Assembly: GCF_040675855.1 (NCBI RefSeq) | Contig: NZ_JBEGIK010000001.1 | Span: 3,410,001-3,474,000 of the forward strand | Reading direction: 5' to 3' | Source of the DNA: Microbacterium sp. LWH3-1.2 | GTDB lineage: Bacteria; Actinomycetota; Actinomycetes; Actinomycetales; Microbacteriaceae | Length of the DNA stretch: 64,000 bases | Part shown: positions 7,577 through 17,330 of the stretch, one piece after another | How positions within the stretch are numbered: the first letter of the stretch is position 1 | Layout: each line of letters starts with the position of its first letter | Notes under the pieces: model-generated | Seen by the model: the letters and a program-made list of their open reading frames with translations, nothing else | Databases searched by the model: none | What the model was told of the DNA's origin: nothing | Translations under genes and position numbers: made by a program

Positions 7577-8770
7577 TCAGGCCGCGGCACCGCCTACCCA
7601 GACGGTGTGCACGAGCGGCACACCGGGCCTGTACGCGAGATGCACGCGGGTCGGCGCGTCGAGCATGACGAGGTCGGCGCGCATCCCGGGGGCGAGTGCG
7701 CCGACATCGTCGCGGCGCAGGGCCTTCGCGCCCCCGGCGGTTGCCGCCCACACCGCTTCGGCGGGCGTCATTCCCATCTCGCGCACCGCAAGGGCGATCA
7801 TGAGCGGCATCGAGCTCGTGAAGCTCGATCCCGGGTTGCAGTCGCTCGCGAGCGCGACGGTCGCGCCGGCGTCGATCAGCCGGCGCGCGTCGGGGTACGG
7901 CTGACGGGTCGAGAACTCGACGCCGGGCAGCAGCGTCGCGACCGTCGCGGACCCGGCGAGGGCGTGCACGTCATCGTCGGAGAGGTAGGTGCAGTGGTCG
8001 ACGGATGCTGCGCCCAGCTCCACCGCGAGACGCACGCCGTCGCCCGGCCCGAGCTGATTGCCGTGCACGCGCGGCTGCAGGCCGTGCGCGATGCCGGCGG
8101 CGAGGATGCGCCGCGACTCGTCGGGGGTGAAAGCACCGCGTTCGCAGAACACGTCGATCCACCGGCTATGGGGGGTGCAGGCGTGCAGCATCGCGTCGCA
8201 CACCAGGTCGATGTACTCCTCGCGGCGCTCGCTGTACTCGGCGGGCACGACGTGGGCGCCGAGGAACGTGACCTCAGCGGTCACCTCCGAGGCGAGGCGC
8301 GCCAGCCGCTCCTCGTCGGCGACGGTCAGCCCGTACCCCGTCTTGACCTCGAACGTGGTCGTCCCTTGCGCGTGCAGCTCGGCGACGAAGGCAGCGAGCC
8401 GGGCGCGCAGCTCGTCGTCGGTCGCGGCGCGGGTCGCCGCAACGGTACGCCGTATACCTCCTGCGGCATACGGCGCACCGGTCATGCGCGCCTCGAACTC
8501 GTCGGCGCGGTCGCCCCCGAACACGAGATGGGTGTGGCTGTCGACGAACCCCGGGATGACAGCGCGGCCGCCCGCGTCGACGAGGTGAGCGCCGGCGCTC
8601 GCGCCGGTGAATCGAGCCGAGACCGCGGCAGCCTCGTCCCCCGCCCCGGTCCAGGCGATCCGGTCACCCTCGATCAGCACCGCGGCGTTGTGCAGCGTCC
8701 CGAGCGCATCGCCGCCTGCCGGGACGTTGGTCGTCAGCTCGCCGATGTTCGTGATGAGCGTCGCTGCCAC
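7577..8770 (-). CDS. hutI: imidazolonepropionase
   Basis: The 397-residue protein is a metal-dependent amidohydrolase that hydrolyses 4-imidazolone-5-propanoate to N-formimidoyl-glutamate in histidine breakdown. The metal-binding SHTHLVFGG is near residues 78-86, followed by [31 protein letters not shown] and SVDHCTYL, all typical of HutI. I chose the GTG at 8770, which has AAGGAG upstream and gives the usual N-terminus ([14 protein letters not shown]). An ATG at 8809 would add 13 residues. It lies downstream of hutU on the same strand with a gap of about 106 bases. Confidence 0.92.
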   Translation of the reverse strand: MAATLITNIGELTTNVPAGGDALGTLHNAAVLIEGDRIAWTGAGDEAAAVSARFTGASAGAHLVDAGGRAVIPGFVDSHTHLVFGGDRADEFEARMTGAPYAAGGIRRTVAATRAATDDELRARLAAFVAELHAQGTTTFEVKTGYGLTVADEERLARLASEVTAEVTFLGAHVVPAEYSERREEYIDLVCDAMLHACTPHSRWIDVFCERGAFTPDESRRILAAGIAHGLQPRVHGNQLGPGDGVRLAVELGAASVDHCTYLSDDDVHALAGSATVATLLPGVEFSTRQPYPDARRLIDAGATVALASDCNPGSSFTSSMPLMIALAVREMGMTPAEAVWAATAGGAKALRRDDVGALAPGMRADLVMLDAPTRVHLAYRPGVPLVHTVWVGGAAA

Positions 8771-8876
8771 AGCATCCGTCCTCTCCTTGCCCCGAATTCC
8801 GACCCTCATGTCCCACTTTCCCTCCCTCAGCGACGTCGGAAGCGGCGAAAGGGGACAGGACCGACGGCGCGGGACG

Positions 8877-10610
8877 TCACTCACCGATCATCGGAACGTT
8901 CAGGCCGCGCTCGCGCGCGACCTCCTTCGCCCGGTCGTAGCCCGCGTCGACATGACGCATGACGCCGGTGCCGGGGTCGTTCGTGAGCACTCGCTCCAGC
9001 TTCTCAGCGGCCAGTGGCGTGCCGTCGGCGACGGTGACCTGACCGGCATGGATGCTGCGGCCGATACCGACGCCGCCGCCGTGGTGGATCGACACCCACG
9101 CCGCACCCGACGCGGTGTTGAGCAGGGCGTTGAGCAGCGGCCAGTCGGCGATCGCGTCAGAGCCGTCGGCCATGGACTCCGTCTCGCGGTACGGCGAGGC
9201 GACAGATCCGGCGTCGAGGTGGTCGCGACCGATCACGATCGGCCCCGACAGCTCACCCGACGCGACCATCTCGTTGAACTTGAGCCCGGCGAGGTGGCGC
9301 TCCTTGTAGCCGAGCCAGCAGATGCGCGCCGGCAGACCCTCGAAGTGGACGGCGTCACCTGCCTTGTCGAGCCAGCGCACCAGCCCGACGTTCTCGGGGA
9401 ACAGAGCCTTCACGGCATCGTCGGTCTTGCGGATGTCCTCCGGGTCCCCCGAGAGCGCGACCCAGCGGAACGGGCCGCGGCCCTCGGCGAACTGCGGGCG
9501 GATGTACGCGGGCACGAAGCCCGGGAACGCGAAGGCCCGGTCGAAGCCGCCCAGCTGCGCCTCGGCGCGGATCGAGTTGCCGTAGTCGAAGACCTCGGCG
9601 CCGGCGTCCTGGAACCCCACCATCGCCGCGACGTGCTTGGCCATGCTGCCGCGCGCGCGGGCGGTGAAGCCCTCCGGGTCGCGGGTCGCCTCGTCCTTCC
9701 AGTCCTCGAACGCGATGCCCACCGGCAGGTACGCCAGCGGGTCGTGGGCACTGGTCTGGTCGGTGACGATGTCGACCGTCAGGTCACCCGCGCGGTGGCG
9801 CAGCAGAACGTCCCCGAAGACCTCGGCGGCGTTGCCCACCACCCCGACCGAGAGCGCCTCGCCCGCGTCCTTCGCCGCGACCACGCGCGCGATGGCCGCG
9901 TCGAGATCGGTCGTGTACTCGTCCAGGTATCCGTGCTCGACACGGCGCGCCAGGCGCGACTCGTCCACGTCGACGATGAGCACCGCTCCCCCGTTGAGGG
10001 TCACGGCAAGGGGCTGCGCGCCGCCCATGCCACCCGCGCCGCCGGTCAGCGTGAGGGTTCCGGCGAGGCTCGCGGTCGCGGCATCCGTCCCGTTCTTCGC
10101 GGCGAGGGAGCGCGCCACCGCGGCGAACGTCTCGTACGTGCCCTGCAGGATGCCCTGCGTGCCGATGTAGATCCAGGAGCCGGCTGTCATCTGGCCGTAC
10201 ATGGTGAGGCCGAGCTCTTCGAGGCGACGGAACTCGGGCCACGTCGCCCAGTCCCCCACGAGGTTCGAGTTGGCGATGAGCACGCGGGGCGCCCACTCGT
10301 GCGTGCGGAAGACGCCGACCGGCTTGCCGGACTGGACCAGGAGCGTCTCGTCGGGCTCGAGCTGGTCGAGCGTGCGGACGATGGCGTCGAACGCCTCCCA
10401 GCTGCGGGCGGCGCGACCGGTGCCGCCGTAGACCACGAGGTCTTCGGGGTGCTCGGCGACCTCGGGGTCGAGGTTGTTCATGAGCATGCGCTTGGCGGCC
10501 TCGGCGCCCCAGCTCTTGGCGGTGCGCTCGGGGCCGCGCGGCGCGCGCACGGCGCCCTCGCCGAGTCCGCGCGTGGCGGGCGCGGTCGTCGAGCTTGTCG
10601 AAACGGACAT
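8877..10610 (-). CDS. hutU: urocanate hydratase
   Basis: The 577-residue protein is urocanase, which adds water to urocanate to give imidazolonepropionate using tightly bound NAD+. Recognisable stretches are [69 protein letters not shown] and [19 protein letters not shown]. The ATG at 10610 follows AGGAG with seven bases spacing. The hutH stop lies two bases before the start, so hutH-hutU-hutI form one transcription unit. The first codons contain a TTTCGACAAGCTCGAC stretch that resembles a sequence repeated elsewhere in the window. Confidence 0.95.
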   Translation of the reverse strand: MSVSTSSTTAPATRGLGEGAVRAPRGPERTAKSWGAEAAKRMLMNNLDPEVAEHPEDLVVYGGTGRAARSWEAFDAIVRTLDQLEPDETLLVQSGKPVGVFRTHEWAPRVLIANSNLVGDWATWPEFRRLEELGLTMYGQMTAGSWIYIGTQGILQGTYETFAAVARSLAAKNGTDAATASLAGTLTLTGGAGGMGGAQPLAVTLNGGAVLIVDVDESRLARRVEHGYLDEYTTDLDAAIARVVAAKDAGEALSVGVVGNAAEVFGDVLLRHRAGDLTVDIVTDQTSAHDPLAYLPVGIAFEDWKDEATRDPEGFTARARGSMAKHVAAMVGFQDAGAEVFDYGNSIRAEAQLGGFDRAFAFPGFVPAYIRPQFAEGRGPFRWVALSGDPEDIRKTDDAVKALFPENVGLVRWLDKAGDAVHFEGLPARICWLGYKERHLAGLKFNEMVASGELSGPIVIGRDHLDAGSVASPYRETESMADGSDAIADWPLLNALLNTASGAAWVSIHHGGGVGIGRSIHAGQVTVADGTPLAAEKLERVLTNDPGTGVMRHVDAGYDRAKEVARERGLNVPMIGE

Positions 10611-10612
10611 CG

Positions 10613-12184
10613 TCACTCCTTCGTGGTGGTCTGGTAGGCGGCTGCCGCGACGGCGCCCGACTGCACGAGCGCGGTCACGGCCTCCATCTCGGGCGACAGG
10701 TAGCGGTCGGGGCCGGGGCCGCCGGCGATGGTGCGCACGAGGGCGCGCACGGCGCCCGTGGCAGGGGCCGGCTGCAACGGCGCCCGCAGGTCGAGCGCGC
10801 GGGCAGCGGTCAGCACCTCGATCGCGAGCACGCGCGAGAGCCCGTCGATCGCACGGCGGAGCTTGCGCGCGGCCGCCCACCCCATCGAGACGTGATCCTC
10901 CTGCATGGCGGACGAGGGGATCGAGTCGACGGATGCCGGCACCGCCAGTCGCTTGAGCTCCGAGACGATGCCCGCCGCGGCGTACTGCGCGATCATGAAG
11001 CCCGAGTCGACGCCGACCTCATCGGCGAGGAACGGCGGCAGCCCGTTGCTGCGCGCGCGGTCGAGTGCGCGGTCGGTGCGCCGCTCCGAGATCGACGCGA
11101 CGTCGGCGACCGCGATCGCAAGGAAGTCGAGCACGTACGCCACCGGCGCGCCGTGGAAGTTGCCGTTGGACTCGACGCGCCCGTCGTCGGTGATCACGGG
11201 ATTGTCGACGGCGGCGGCGAGCTCGCGCGAGGCGATGAGCAGCGCGTGATCGGCGGTGTCGCGCGCGGCGCCGTGGACCTGCGGCGAGCAGCGCAGCGAA
11301 TACGCGTCCTGCACGCGGGTGCAGACGACGGGGTCGCGGTGCGACGCCATGATCCCCGAGCCCGCGAGCACGGCCCGCAGGTTCGCGGCCGATACGGCCT
11401 GGCCCACCTGCGGCCGCAGCGCCTGCAGGTCGGCGGCGAACACCGCATCGGTGCCGAGCTGCGACTCGACCGACATGCTCGCGGCGACGTCCGCCGTGTC
11501 GAGCAGCACCGAGAGATCGTGGAGCGCCAGCAGCAGCATCCCGAGCATGCCGTCGGTGCCGTTGATCAGCGCGAGTCCCTCCTTCTCCCGCAGCACGAGC
11601 GGGGAGACGGATGCTGCCGCCAGCGCGTCGGCCGCCTCGACCTCTTCGCCGGTCGCGGTGCGCACCCGTCCCTCGCCCATCGCGGCGAGCGCGACGTGCG
11701 ACAGCGGCGCGAGGTCGCCGGAGCAGCCGAGCGAGCCGTATTCACGGACGATCGGGGTGATGCCGGCGTTCAGCATCGCCGCGTAGGTCTCGACGACGAC
11801 GGGGCGCACGCCCGTGTGGCCGGTCGCCAGGGTCTGCAGGCGCAGGAGCATGAGAGCGCGCACGACCTCGCGCTCGACCTCGGCACCGGTGCCCGCCGCG
11901 TGCGAGCGGATGAGGCTCGCCTGCAGCTGCATGCGGCGCTCTGTGGCGATGAATGTCGTGGCGAGTGCGCCGAAGCCGGTCGAGATGCCGTAGTGCGGCT
12001 CGGGGTCGTCGGCGAGGCCTTCGACGAGAGCGCGGGTCGCGGCGACGCGTGCCAAGGCCTCGGGGGCGAGCTCGACGAGGACGCCGTGGCGAGCGACGGC
12101 GACGACTTCGTCGGGACGCAGCGGCGCCGCACCGACGGTGACGACGGCGACGTCGCTGGCTGAGGTGGGCGTGACGATGGTCAT
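10613..12184 (-). CDS. hutH: histidine ammonia-lyase
   Basis: The 523-residue protein is the first enzyme of histidine breakdown, removing ammonia to give urocanate. The active-site tyrosine is in [10 protein letters not shown] (residues 65-74). The MIO cofactor tripeptide is Cys154-Ser155-Gly156 in [14 protein letters not shown]; most described enzymes have Ala-Ser-Gly. Later conserved stretches are [23 protein letters not shown] and [12 protein letters not shown]. The ATG at 12184 leads directly into the family N-terminus. The gene is divergent from an IclR regulator with a 58-base gap, a common arrangement for its control. Confidence 0.94.
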   Translation of the reverse strand: MTIVTPTSASDVAVVTVGAAPLRPDEVVAVARHGVLVELAPEALARVAATRALVEGLADDPEPHYGISTGFGALATTFIATERRMQLQASLIRSHAAGTGAEVEREVVRALMLLRLQTLATGHTGVRPVVVETYAAMLNAGITPIVREYGSLGCSGDLAPLSHVALAAMGEGRVRTATGEEVEAADALAAASVSPLVLREKEGLALINGTDGMLGMLLLALHDLSVLLDTADVAASMSVESQLGTDAVFAADLQALRPQVGQAVSAANLRAVLAGSGIMASHRDPVVCTRVQDAYSLRCSPQVHGAARDTADHALLIASRELAAAVDNPVITDDGRVESNGNFHGAPVAYVLDFLAIAVADVASISERRTDRALDRARSNGLPPFLADEVGVDSGFMIAQYAAAGIVSELKRLAVPASVDSIPSSAMQEDHVSMGWAAARKLRRAIDGLSRVLAIEVLTAARALDLRAPLQPAPATGAVRALVRTIAGGPGPDRYLSPEMEAVTALVQSGAVAAAAYQTTTKE

Positions 12185-12236
12185 GCTCCGATTCCACACC
12201 GCGACCGTGGCGCACGACAGCGACTCATGCCATCCT

Positions 12237-12256
12237 CTGTCTGTGATTCCAGACAG
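12237..12256. promoter_or_regulatory. 7-bp inverted repeat at the IclR start, candidate operator
   Basis: CTGTCTG (12237-12243) and CAGACAG (12250-12256) are perfect inverted arms separated by TGATTC. The repeat straddles the GTG start of the regulator gene and lies 53 bases upstream of hutH. IclR proteins bind short palindromes, so this is a plausible auto-regulatory and hut operator. Confidence 0.5.
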
Positions 12257-13037
12257 TGGTACGAGACCCCAGGTGCCCGCCGCCGACCAGACGCTGCGGA
12301 TCCTGTCGCACCTCGCGCACCAGCGCGGACCGGTTCCCGCGCGATCCATCGCGACCGCCCTCGGCATCCCGCGCTCCACGGTGTACCACCTGCTCGCCGC
12401 GCTGCAGGAGCACCAGTTCGTCGTGCACCTGCCCGAGGATCGCCGCTGGGGTATCGGTATCGCGGCATTCGAGCTCGCGGGCGGGTACTCGCGTCAGGAG
12501 CCGCTCGCCCGGCTGGGCAGGCCGGTGCTCGCCGACCTCGTCGACCGCACAGGCGAGAGCGCGCATCTGGCAGTGATGCACGGTCGCGATGTGCTCTACA
12601 TCGTCGAGGAGCGGGCGCCGCGCCGACCTGCTCTCGTCACCGACGTGGGGGTGCGCCTGCCCGCCCACCTGACGGCCACCGGACGGGCCATGCTCGCGGC
12701 GCTTCCTCGCGAGCAGGTGAGGGCGCTGTTCCCGGATGCCGCGTCCTTCGCCGACCGCACCGGCCGGGGCCCGCAGCGACCCGGCGAGCTGCGCGAGCTG
12801 CTCCGGGGCGTGCGCGAGCGCGGGTGGGCCGTCGAAGACGGCGAGGTGACGCTCGGGCTCGGCTCTGTCGGGGTCGCGGTACTGGACCACGTCGGCTGGC
12901 CCATCGCTGCGATCGCGGTCACGTTCCCGGCCGAGGGCGCGCGCGCGGCTGCGGACGTCGCGGAACTCGTCACGCCGGTGGCGGCCGAGCTCGGCCGGCG
13001 CATCGGCGGCGCGAGACCCTCGCCGAGGAGACTCTGA
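12243..13037 (+). CDS. IclR-family transcriptional regulator, probably of hut genes
   Basis: The 264-residue protein has an N-terminal winged helix-turn-helix (about residues 12-75: QTLRILSHLAHQ, PARSIATALGIPRSTVYHLL) and a C-terminal IclR effector domain containing GRDVLYIVEE, LPAHLTATGRAMLAALP and ERGWAVEDGEVTLGLGSVGV. The GTG at 12243 was chosen because the helix-turn-helix begins shortly after and CATCCT lies six bases upstream. It is divergent from hutH. IclR regulators respond to small carboxylic acids; urocanate is a reasonable inducer guess in this position, but not shown by the sequence. Confidence 0.87.
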   Translation: MIPDSGTRPQVPAADQTLRILSHLAHQRGPVPARSIATALGIPRSTVYHLLAALQEHQFVVHLPEDRRWGIGIAAFELAGGYSRQEPLARLGRPVLADLVDRTGESAHLAVMHGRDVLYIVEERAPRRPALVTDVGVRLPAHLTATGRAMLAALPREQVRALFPDAASFADRTGRGPQRPGELRELLRGVRERGWAVEDGEVTLGLGSVGVAVLDHVGWPIAAIAVTFPAEGARAAADVAELVTPVAAELGRRIGGARPSPRRL

Positions 13038-13044
13038 TGATGGC

Positions 13045-13606
13045 CTACCCCGCGAGGTGCGAGAGGATCCGCCCGACCACCTCCGCTCGGGCTTCGTCGG
13101 AGTCCAGTTGTTCGAGGCCGAAGCCGAAGAGGATCGTGTCGGGTGTCGCCGTGGCGCTGTAGAACGGGCCCTCCGCGTCGTAGCGGAGGAACTCGCTCGC
13201 GTTGCCCGGGGTGATCCGCGGCGACCGCCATGAGCTCCTCGAGGATGCCTCTTTCGCCGCTGTACATCCGGAACACGCCGTCGGTCGCGGCCAGCGTCCG
13301 ACGCTGTGCCGCAGGTTGCTTCGGCGTCAGCTCCGCGCCCCCGGCGGCGAGCTGCGCCGCCTGGTCGGCGCTCAGGATGACCTGCACTTCGACCTCGCCC
13401 GGTTCGTCGCCCGCCGAGGTCACGATCTCCTGGCGGTCGACGCCGAGATCCACGATCGCCCCCAGTCCTGCGGCATCGACCGTGCCCGCGTAGACAGCGA
13501 GCAGGTCGTCGGCCGGTGGCGGCTCCGGACTCGCGACGGCGGGAGTCACCGCGAGACCGGTCACGATCAGGGCTGCGGTGGTGGCGATGGCGAGCTGACG
13601 GATCAT
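13045..13606 (-). pseudogene. relic of a secreted M14-type zinc carboxypeptidase, catalytic domain deleted
   Basis: The 5' part (13606 to about 13215) encodes a signal peptide (MIRQLAIATTAALIVTGLAV) and the start of a propeptide of the kind seen on Microbacterium zinc carboxypeptidases (LAVYAGTVDAAGLGAIVDLG). At about 13206-13217 the reading frame breaks. In another frame the sequence continues into a typical C-terminal end (NASEFLRYDAEGPFYSATAT, then LFGFGLEQL) and a TAG at 13045-13047. The whole zinc-binding catalytic domain between these parts is missing. The word ATCACCCCGGG at the junction encodes DHPG in the first frame and ITPG in the second, suggesting deletion between short matching sequences. 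Confidence 0.75.
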
Positions 13607-13786
13607 GCGTATCCCCTTGTCACGCGTGCTCGATGTCCGTTCAGGCACGGCGATCCCCATCTACGCCGATACGGACCGTCACTGTCTACCGCGCCCGTCG
13701 GAGGTCGTCAAGGCCGTCCTCCGGACCGATCCGCAGAACGGTGACGGATGCCGCGGCGCCGACACGCCCGCATGTCCGCTGCGGGG

Positions 13787-15076
13787 TCAGTCGACCTTCA
13801 TGACGGTGCCGCCGGTGAGGCGCACGAGTTCGTCGAAGGTCATCGGGAACACGGTGTGCGGCGTCCCGCCGGCGGCCCAGATCTCGGGGTAGCCGGCGAG
13901 GTCCTCGTCGACGATCGTGCGCAGCGGCGCCGGATGCCCCGTGGGAGCGACTCCGCCGATGGCCTGGCCGGTCGCCTCCCGCACCTGTTCCGGCGTCGCT
14001 CGCCGGATCTTGCCGTGACCCAGGCGTTTCGCGAGCGCCGCGGTGTCCACGCGGTGCGCGCCGCTCGTCATCACGAGCAGCGGCGCGCCGTCGCTGGAGA
14101 ACACCAGGCTGTTGGCGATCGCGCCCACCTCGACCCCGAGCGCCTGGGCGGCCAGCACCGCGGTGGATGCGGCATCCGGCAGCACCACGATGTCTCCGGG
14201 GATCCCGGCGGCGCGGATGGCCTCGTGGACGAGGCGACTGCGGGCAGGAAGCGAGGCGGTGATGGTCACCGGCTCAGCCTGACGACGCAGGCCGCGCGCG
14301 AGGATCTCGCCGTGGGGCATGAGGAGCCAGCCGTCGTCGGCGGCCGCCCACTCGCGCCAGCCGTCCGAGATGCGTTGCAGCAGCGCATCGTCGGCGCCCG
14401 TCGCACGCGCCGAGTCGGCGAACGCCGACTGCAGCACGCGGTCGGCCCACATTCCACCCCACCACTCACGGTCCGCCTCGTCCTCGAAGAGCCACAGCGA
14501 CGCGGTGGCGCGGATGTCGGCGAGCCCGGCCTTCTGCGCCCACGCCTTGAGGCGGCGCCCCGCCGCAGGCTCGCCGGCGACGCTGCGGTGGGTTGCGAGG
14601 TACAGCGCGAGCCACTCGTCCAGCGCCGGGATCAGCGGGTACCAGATGACGCCTTCGTAGTCGACGTCGCGCGCCGCGACGAGCCCGTCCGTTCCGGCGA
14701 CGCGGCCCAGTTCCCGCAGCATGTCGACGGGACGACCCACGTGCTGCAGCACCTGGTGCGCGTGCACGACGTCGAAGGAGCCGTCGTCGTAGGGCAGGGC
14801 GTAGGCGTCCCCCACCTCGAACGAGAGATTCGGCGCTGCGTGGTCGGCGGCGGCCTGCGCGACGACGTCGGCGGAGGCATCCGTCCCGATGACGCGAGCG
14901 GGAGCGACGTGCGCCGCGAGGTCAGCCGTGATGGTGCCGGGTCCGCTGCCCACGTCGAGGATCGAGACGCCCGGCCGCAGGTGCGGCAGGAGGTAAGCGG
15001 CGGAGTTCTCGGCGGTGCGCCAGCGGTGCGACCGCAGGACGCTCTCGTGATGACCGTGCGTATAGGCGTCTGGCAT
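13787..15076 (-). CDS. fusion of a class I methyltransferase and a YbaK-type aminoacyl-tRNA deacylase
   Basis: Residues 1 to about 265 form an S-adenosylmethionine-dependent methyltransferase: motif I is ILDVGSGPGTITADLAAHV (about 39-57), followed by VIGTDAS, FEVGDAYALPYDDGSFDVV and HQVLQHV. Residues from about 275 to 429 form a YbaK/ProX-like domain: SRLVHEAIRAAGI, KRLGHGKIRRATPEQV, GQAIGGVAPTGHPAPLRTIV. YbaK domains clear mischarged aminoacyl-tRNA. The two domains are usually separate proteins, and the linker (RGLRRQAEPVTITASLPA) suggests a lost stop codon or a stable fusion. The ATG at 15076 fits the methyltransferase N-terminus. The methyl acceptor is unknown. Confidence 0.82.
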   Translation of the reverse strand: MPDAYTHGHHESVLRSHRWRTAENSAAYLLPHLRPGVSILDVGSGPGTITADLAAHVAPARVIGTDASADVVAQAAADHAAPNLSFEVGDAYALPYDDGSFDVVHAHQVLQHVGRPVDMLRELGRVAGTDGLVAARDVDYEGVIWYPLIPALDEWLALYLATHRSVAGEPAAGRRLKAWAQKAGLADIRATASLWLFEDEADREWWGGMWADRVLQSAFADSARATGADDALLQRISDGWREWAAADDGWLLMPHGEILARGLRRQAEPVTITASLPARSRLVHEAIRAAGIPGDIVVLPDAASTAVLAAQALGVEVGAIANSLVFSSDGAPLLVMTSGAHRVDTAALAKRLGHGKIRRATPEQVREATGQAIGGVAPTGHPAPLRTIVDEDLAGYPEIWAAGGTPHTVFPMTFDELVRLTGGTVMKVD

Positions 15077-15267
15077 TCGTCGATGCTATCGACGGCGCAC
15101 ACACCGCTGAGGTATGCGCAGGACTCCTCTGGAGAGCATGCAATCTGCCCACTCGCCATCGAGACGGTTGAACAATTCGCAGAATCGGTGTGCAATGAGA
15201 ACGGATGCCGCAACGCCGCGGCGTCCGCAGCGCACTGCCCACGAGGCCCGCCGAAGGAAGAACCGCG

Positions 15268-16344
15268 ATGACGCACACCCTGCCCCTGCCCGATTTCGCA
15301 CACGAGCGGGTGGAGGTGATCACCGGCCGCCGGAGCGGTCTGTTCATCGCCGTCGCGCTGCACTCCTCCGTGCTCGGCTCCGCCCTCGGCGGCGCGCGCC
15401 TGTGGACGTACCCGCACTGGAGCGACGCCCTCGGCGACGCGCTGCGGCTGTCGGCCGCCATGACGCTCAAGAACGCCGCAGCAGGCCTCGACGCGGGTGG
15501 CGGCAAATCCGTCATCGCGCTGCCTCCCGGCACCACGCTCGACACCGACCGCCGCCGCGCCGCGTTCCTCGACCTCGGTGATGCGGTCGAGTCCCTGCAC
15601 GGCCTGTACCGCACCGCCGAGGACGTCGGATCGACGACCGAGGACATGCTCGTCGTCAGCGAGCGCACCGAGTACGTCGTGGGCCTGCCCGACGCCGTCG
15701 GCGGCTCGGGCGAGCCCGCCGGCCCCACGAGCCTCGGCGTCTACGAGTCGCTCTGCGCGACGCTCGAGCGCGTCGCGGGAACCGCCGACGTCGGGGGCAG
15801 GCGCATCACGATCTCGGGCCTCGGCCAGGTCGGCAGCCGCCTCGCGGTGCGCCTCTCGGCCGAAGGGGCGCGCCTGACGGTGACCGACGTCAACCCCGCC
15901 AAGCGCGACCTCGCCGCTGAGCTCGGTGCCGAGTGGATCGCCCCTGGCGAGGAGCACCTCGTCCCCGCGGACGTCTTCGTCCCCGCCGGCATCGGCGGGC
16001 TGCTCACCGACGAGGTGATCGACGCTCTCGACGCGAAGGCCGTGTGCGGCCCGGCCAATAATCCCCTCGCCGACCACAGCGGTGCGGCACGCCTCGCCGG
16101 TCGCGGCATCCTGTACGCCCCCGACTTCGTCGTCAACGCGGGCGGGGTGATCTACCTCGACCTCGAGGCGAAGCACCTCGGAACGCGTACCGAGATCATG
16201 GACCGCGTCGGCCAGATCGGCGACACCGTGCGCCGCATCTTCGACGAGGCGGAGGCCCGCGGCGTCACGCCGCTCGAGGCCGCTGAGGGACTCGCCGCCG
16301 AGCGCCTCGCGGCCGGTGGCCGGCAGCCCGCACTCGCGCGCTGA
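15268..16344 (+). CDS. Leu/Phe/Val-type amino-acid dehydrogenase
   Basis: The 358-residue protein belongs to the Glu/Leu/Phe/Val dehydrogenase family, which deaminates amino acids oxidatively with NAD+. The catalytic stretch MTLKNAAAGLDAGGGKSVI (about residues 70-88) carries the two family lysines. The Rossmann domain has ISGLGQVGSRLAVRLSAEG and a later CGPANNPLAD. The size and the LDAGGGK form match leucine or valine dehydrogenases better than glutamate dehydrogenase. The ATG at 15268 follows CGAAGGAAG. The 190 bases upstream include A+T-richer promoter-like DNA. Its amino-acid preference cannot be read from sequence. Confidence 0.87.
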   Translation: MTHTLPLPDFAHERVEVITGRRSGLFIAVALHSSVLGSALGGARLWTYPHWSDALGDALRLSAAMTLKNAAAGLDAGGGKSVIALPPGTTLDTDRRRAAFLDLGDAVESLHGLYRTAEDVGSTTEDMLVVSERTEYVVGLPDAVGGSGEPAGPTSLGVYESLCATLERVAGTADVGGRRITISGLGQVGSRLAVRLSAEGARLTVTDVNPAKRDLAAELGAEWIAPGEEHLVPADVFVPAGIGGLLTDEVIDALDAKAVCGPANNPLADHSGAARLAGRGILYAPDFVVNAGGVIYLDLEAKHLGTRTEIMDRVGQIGDTVRRIFDEAEARGVTPLEAAEGLAAERLAAGGRQPALAR

Positions 16345-16426
16345 GACCGCGACGGTGTGACCCCGCGGACGAGAGACGGATGCCGCGGCGAACGCGTTTC
16401 GCCGAGGCATCCCTCGTCCCCGCCAC

Positions 16427-16432
16427 TAGGTT
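16427..16432 (+). promoter_or_regulatory. -10 box of a leaderless promoter (ZIP transporter gene)
   Basis: TAGGTT lies six bases before the ATG at 16439 with no ribosome site between them. Confidence 0.55.
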
Positions 16433-16438
16433 GGCGCC

Positions 16439-17251
16439 ATGGAAGGACTCTGGCTCGCGGCGCTCAGCGGCCTCATCGGCGGCGGCACGCTGCTCGTCGG
16501 GGCCGCGGTCGCGTGGTTCGTCGAGATTCCGCAGCGCATCGTCGCCGGGATCATGGCGGTCGGTGCCGGTGTCCTCATCTCGACCCTGGCTTTCGAGCTG
16601 GTCGAGGAGGCAGCCGAGGACGGCGGGCTCATCCCCACAACCGTGGGCTTTCTCGGCGGCGCGATCATCTACATCGTCGCCGACCAGCTGATCTCGCGAC
16701 GCAGCAGGCGGCCCGCCTCCGGCTCGTCCCGGATCGACGCGTCCTCGGTCACCGAGTACTCGGACGGCAACGAGGTGTCCGCCAGCATCGTGGCCCGCCG
16801 CGCCGGAGCGCAGGCGGTGAGCGGAGCGGGGCTCGTGATCGCCGTCGGCGCGTTGATCGACGGCATCCCGGAGTCCATCGTCATGGGCCTGTCGGTGCTG
16901 GAGGGCGGGATCAGCATCCCCATCGTGACGGCGATCGCCATCAGCAACTTCCCCGAGGGACTCGGCTCGACCTCCGCCCTCAAACGAGGCGGCTCGAGCG
17001 GGCGGTACGTGGCCCTGCTGTGGAGCGGGATCGCGCTGATCACGGTGGTGGCCTCGGTGCTGGGCTACGTCGCCTTCCAGTCGGCGTCGCCGAGCCTCAT
17101 CGCCCTCATCACCACGATCGCCGCCGGCGGTCTGCTCGCGATGGTGTGCAACACGATGATCCCCGAGGCCTTCGACGAGCAGCATGCGCTCACCGGCCTG
17201 TGGGCGACGATCGGCTTCCTCGCGGCGTTCCTCCTGCACGAGCTCGCCTGA
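16439..17251 (+). CDS. ZIP-family metal transporter-like membrane protein
   Basis: This 270-residue membrane protein has about eight hydrophobic segments in the ZIP order, with a charged loop between segments three and four (about residues 88-120). The metal-path motifs on helices four and five are degenerate forms: GALIDGIPESIVMG and ISNFPEGLGSTSAL, where well-studied transporters have His-Asn-Xaa-Pro-Glu-Gly. The Pro-Glu pairs are kept but the histidines are replaced. It may therefore carry a different metal or work differently. Expression is probably leaderless, from TAGGTT six bases before the ATG. Confidence 0.75.
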   Translation: MEGLWLAALSGLIGGGTLLVGAAVAWFVEIPQRIVAGIMAVGAGVLISTLAFELVEEAAEDGGLIPTTVGFLGGAIIYIVADQLISRRSRRPASGSSRIDASSVTEYSDGNEVSASIVARRAGAQAVSGAGLVIAVGALIDGIPESIVMGLSVLEGGISIPIVTAIAISNFPEGLGSTSALKRGGSSGRYVALLWSGIALITVVASVLGYVAFQSASPSLIALITTIAAGGLLAMVCNTMIPEAFDEQHALTGLWATIGFLAAFLLHELA

Positions 17252-17330
17252 GCTCTCCCCCGCTCGTTGAGCGGAGGGTGCGAGTCGAAACGCCTCGGAC
17301 CGGCGAGCAGCGTCTGGTGGACCCGGCGTC

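Noticed and set aside
8607..10637. Long open frame (676 codons) opposite hutU
   Set aside because: The urocanase on the other strand has clear family motifs over the entire stretch; this frame has none.
10595..12163. Long open frame (522 codons) opposite hutH
   Set aside because: Shadow of hutH; no motif and no start signal.
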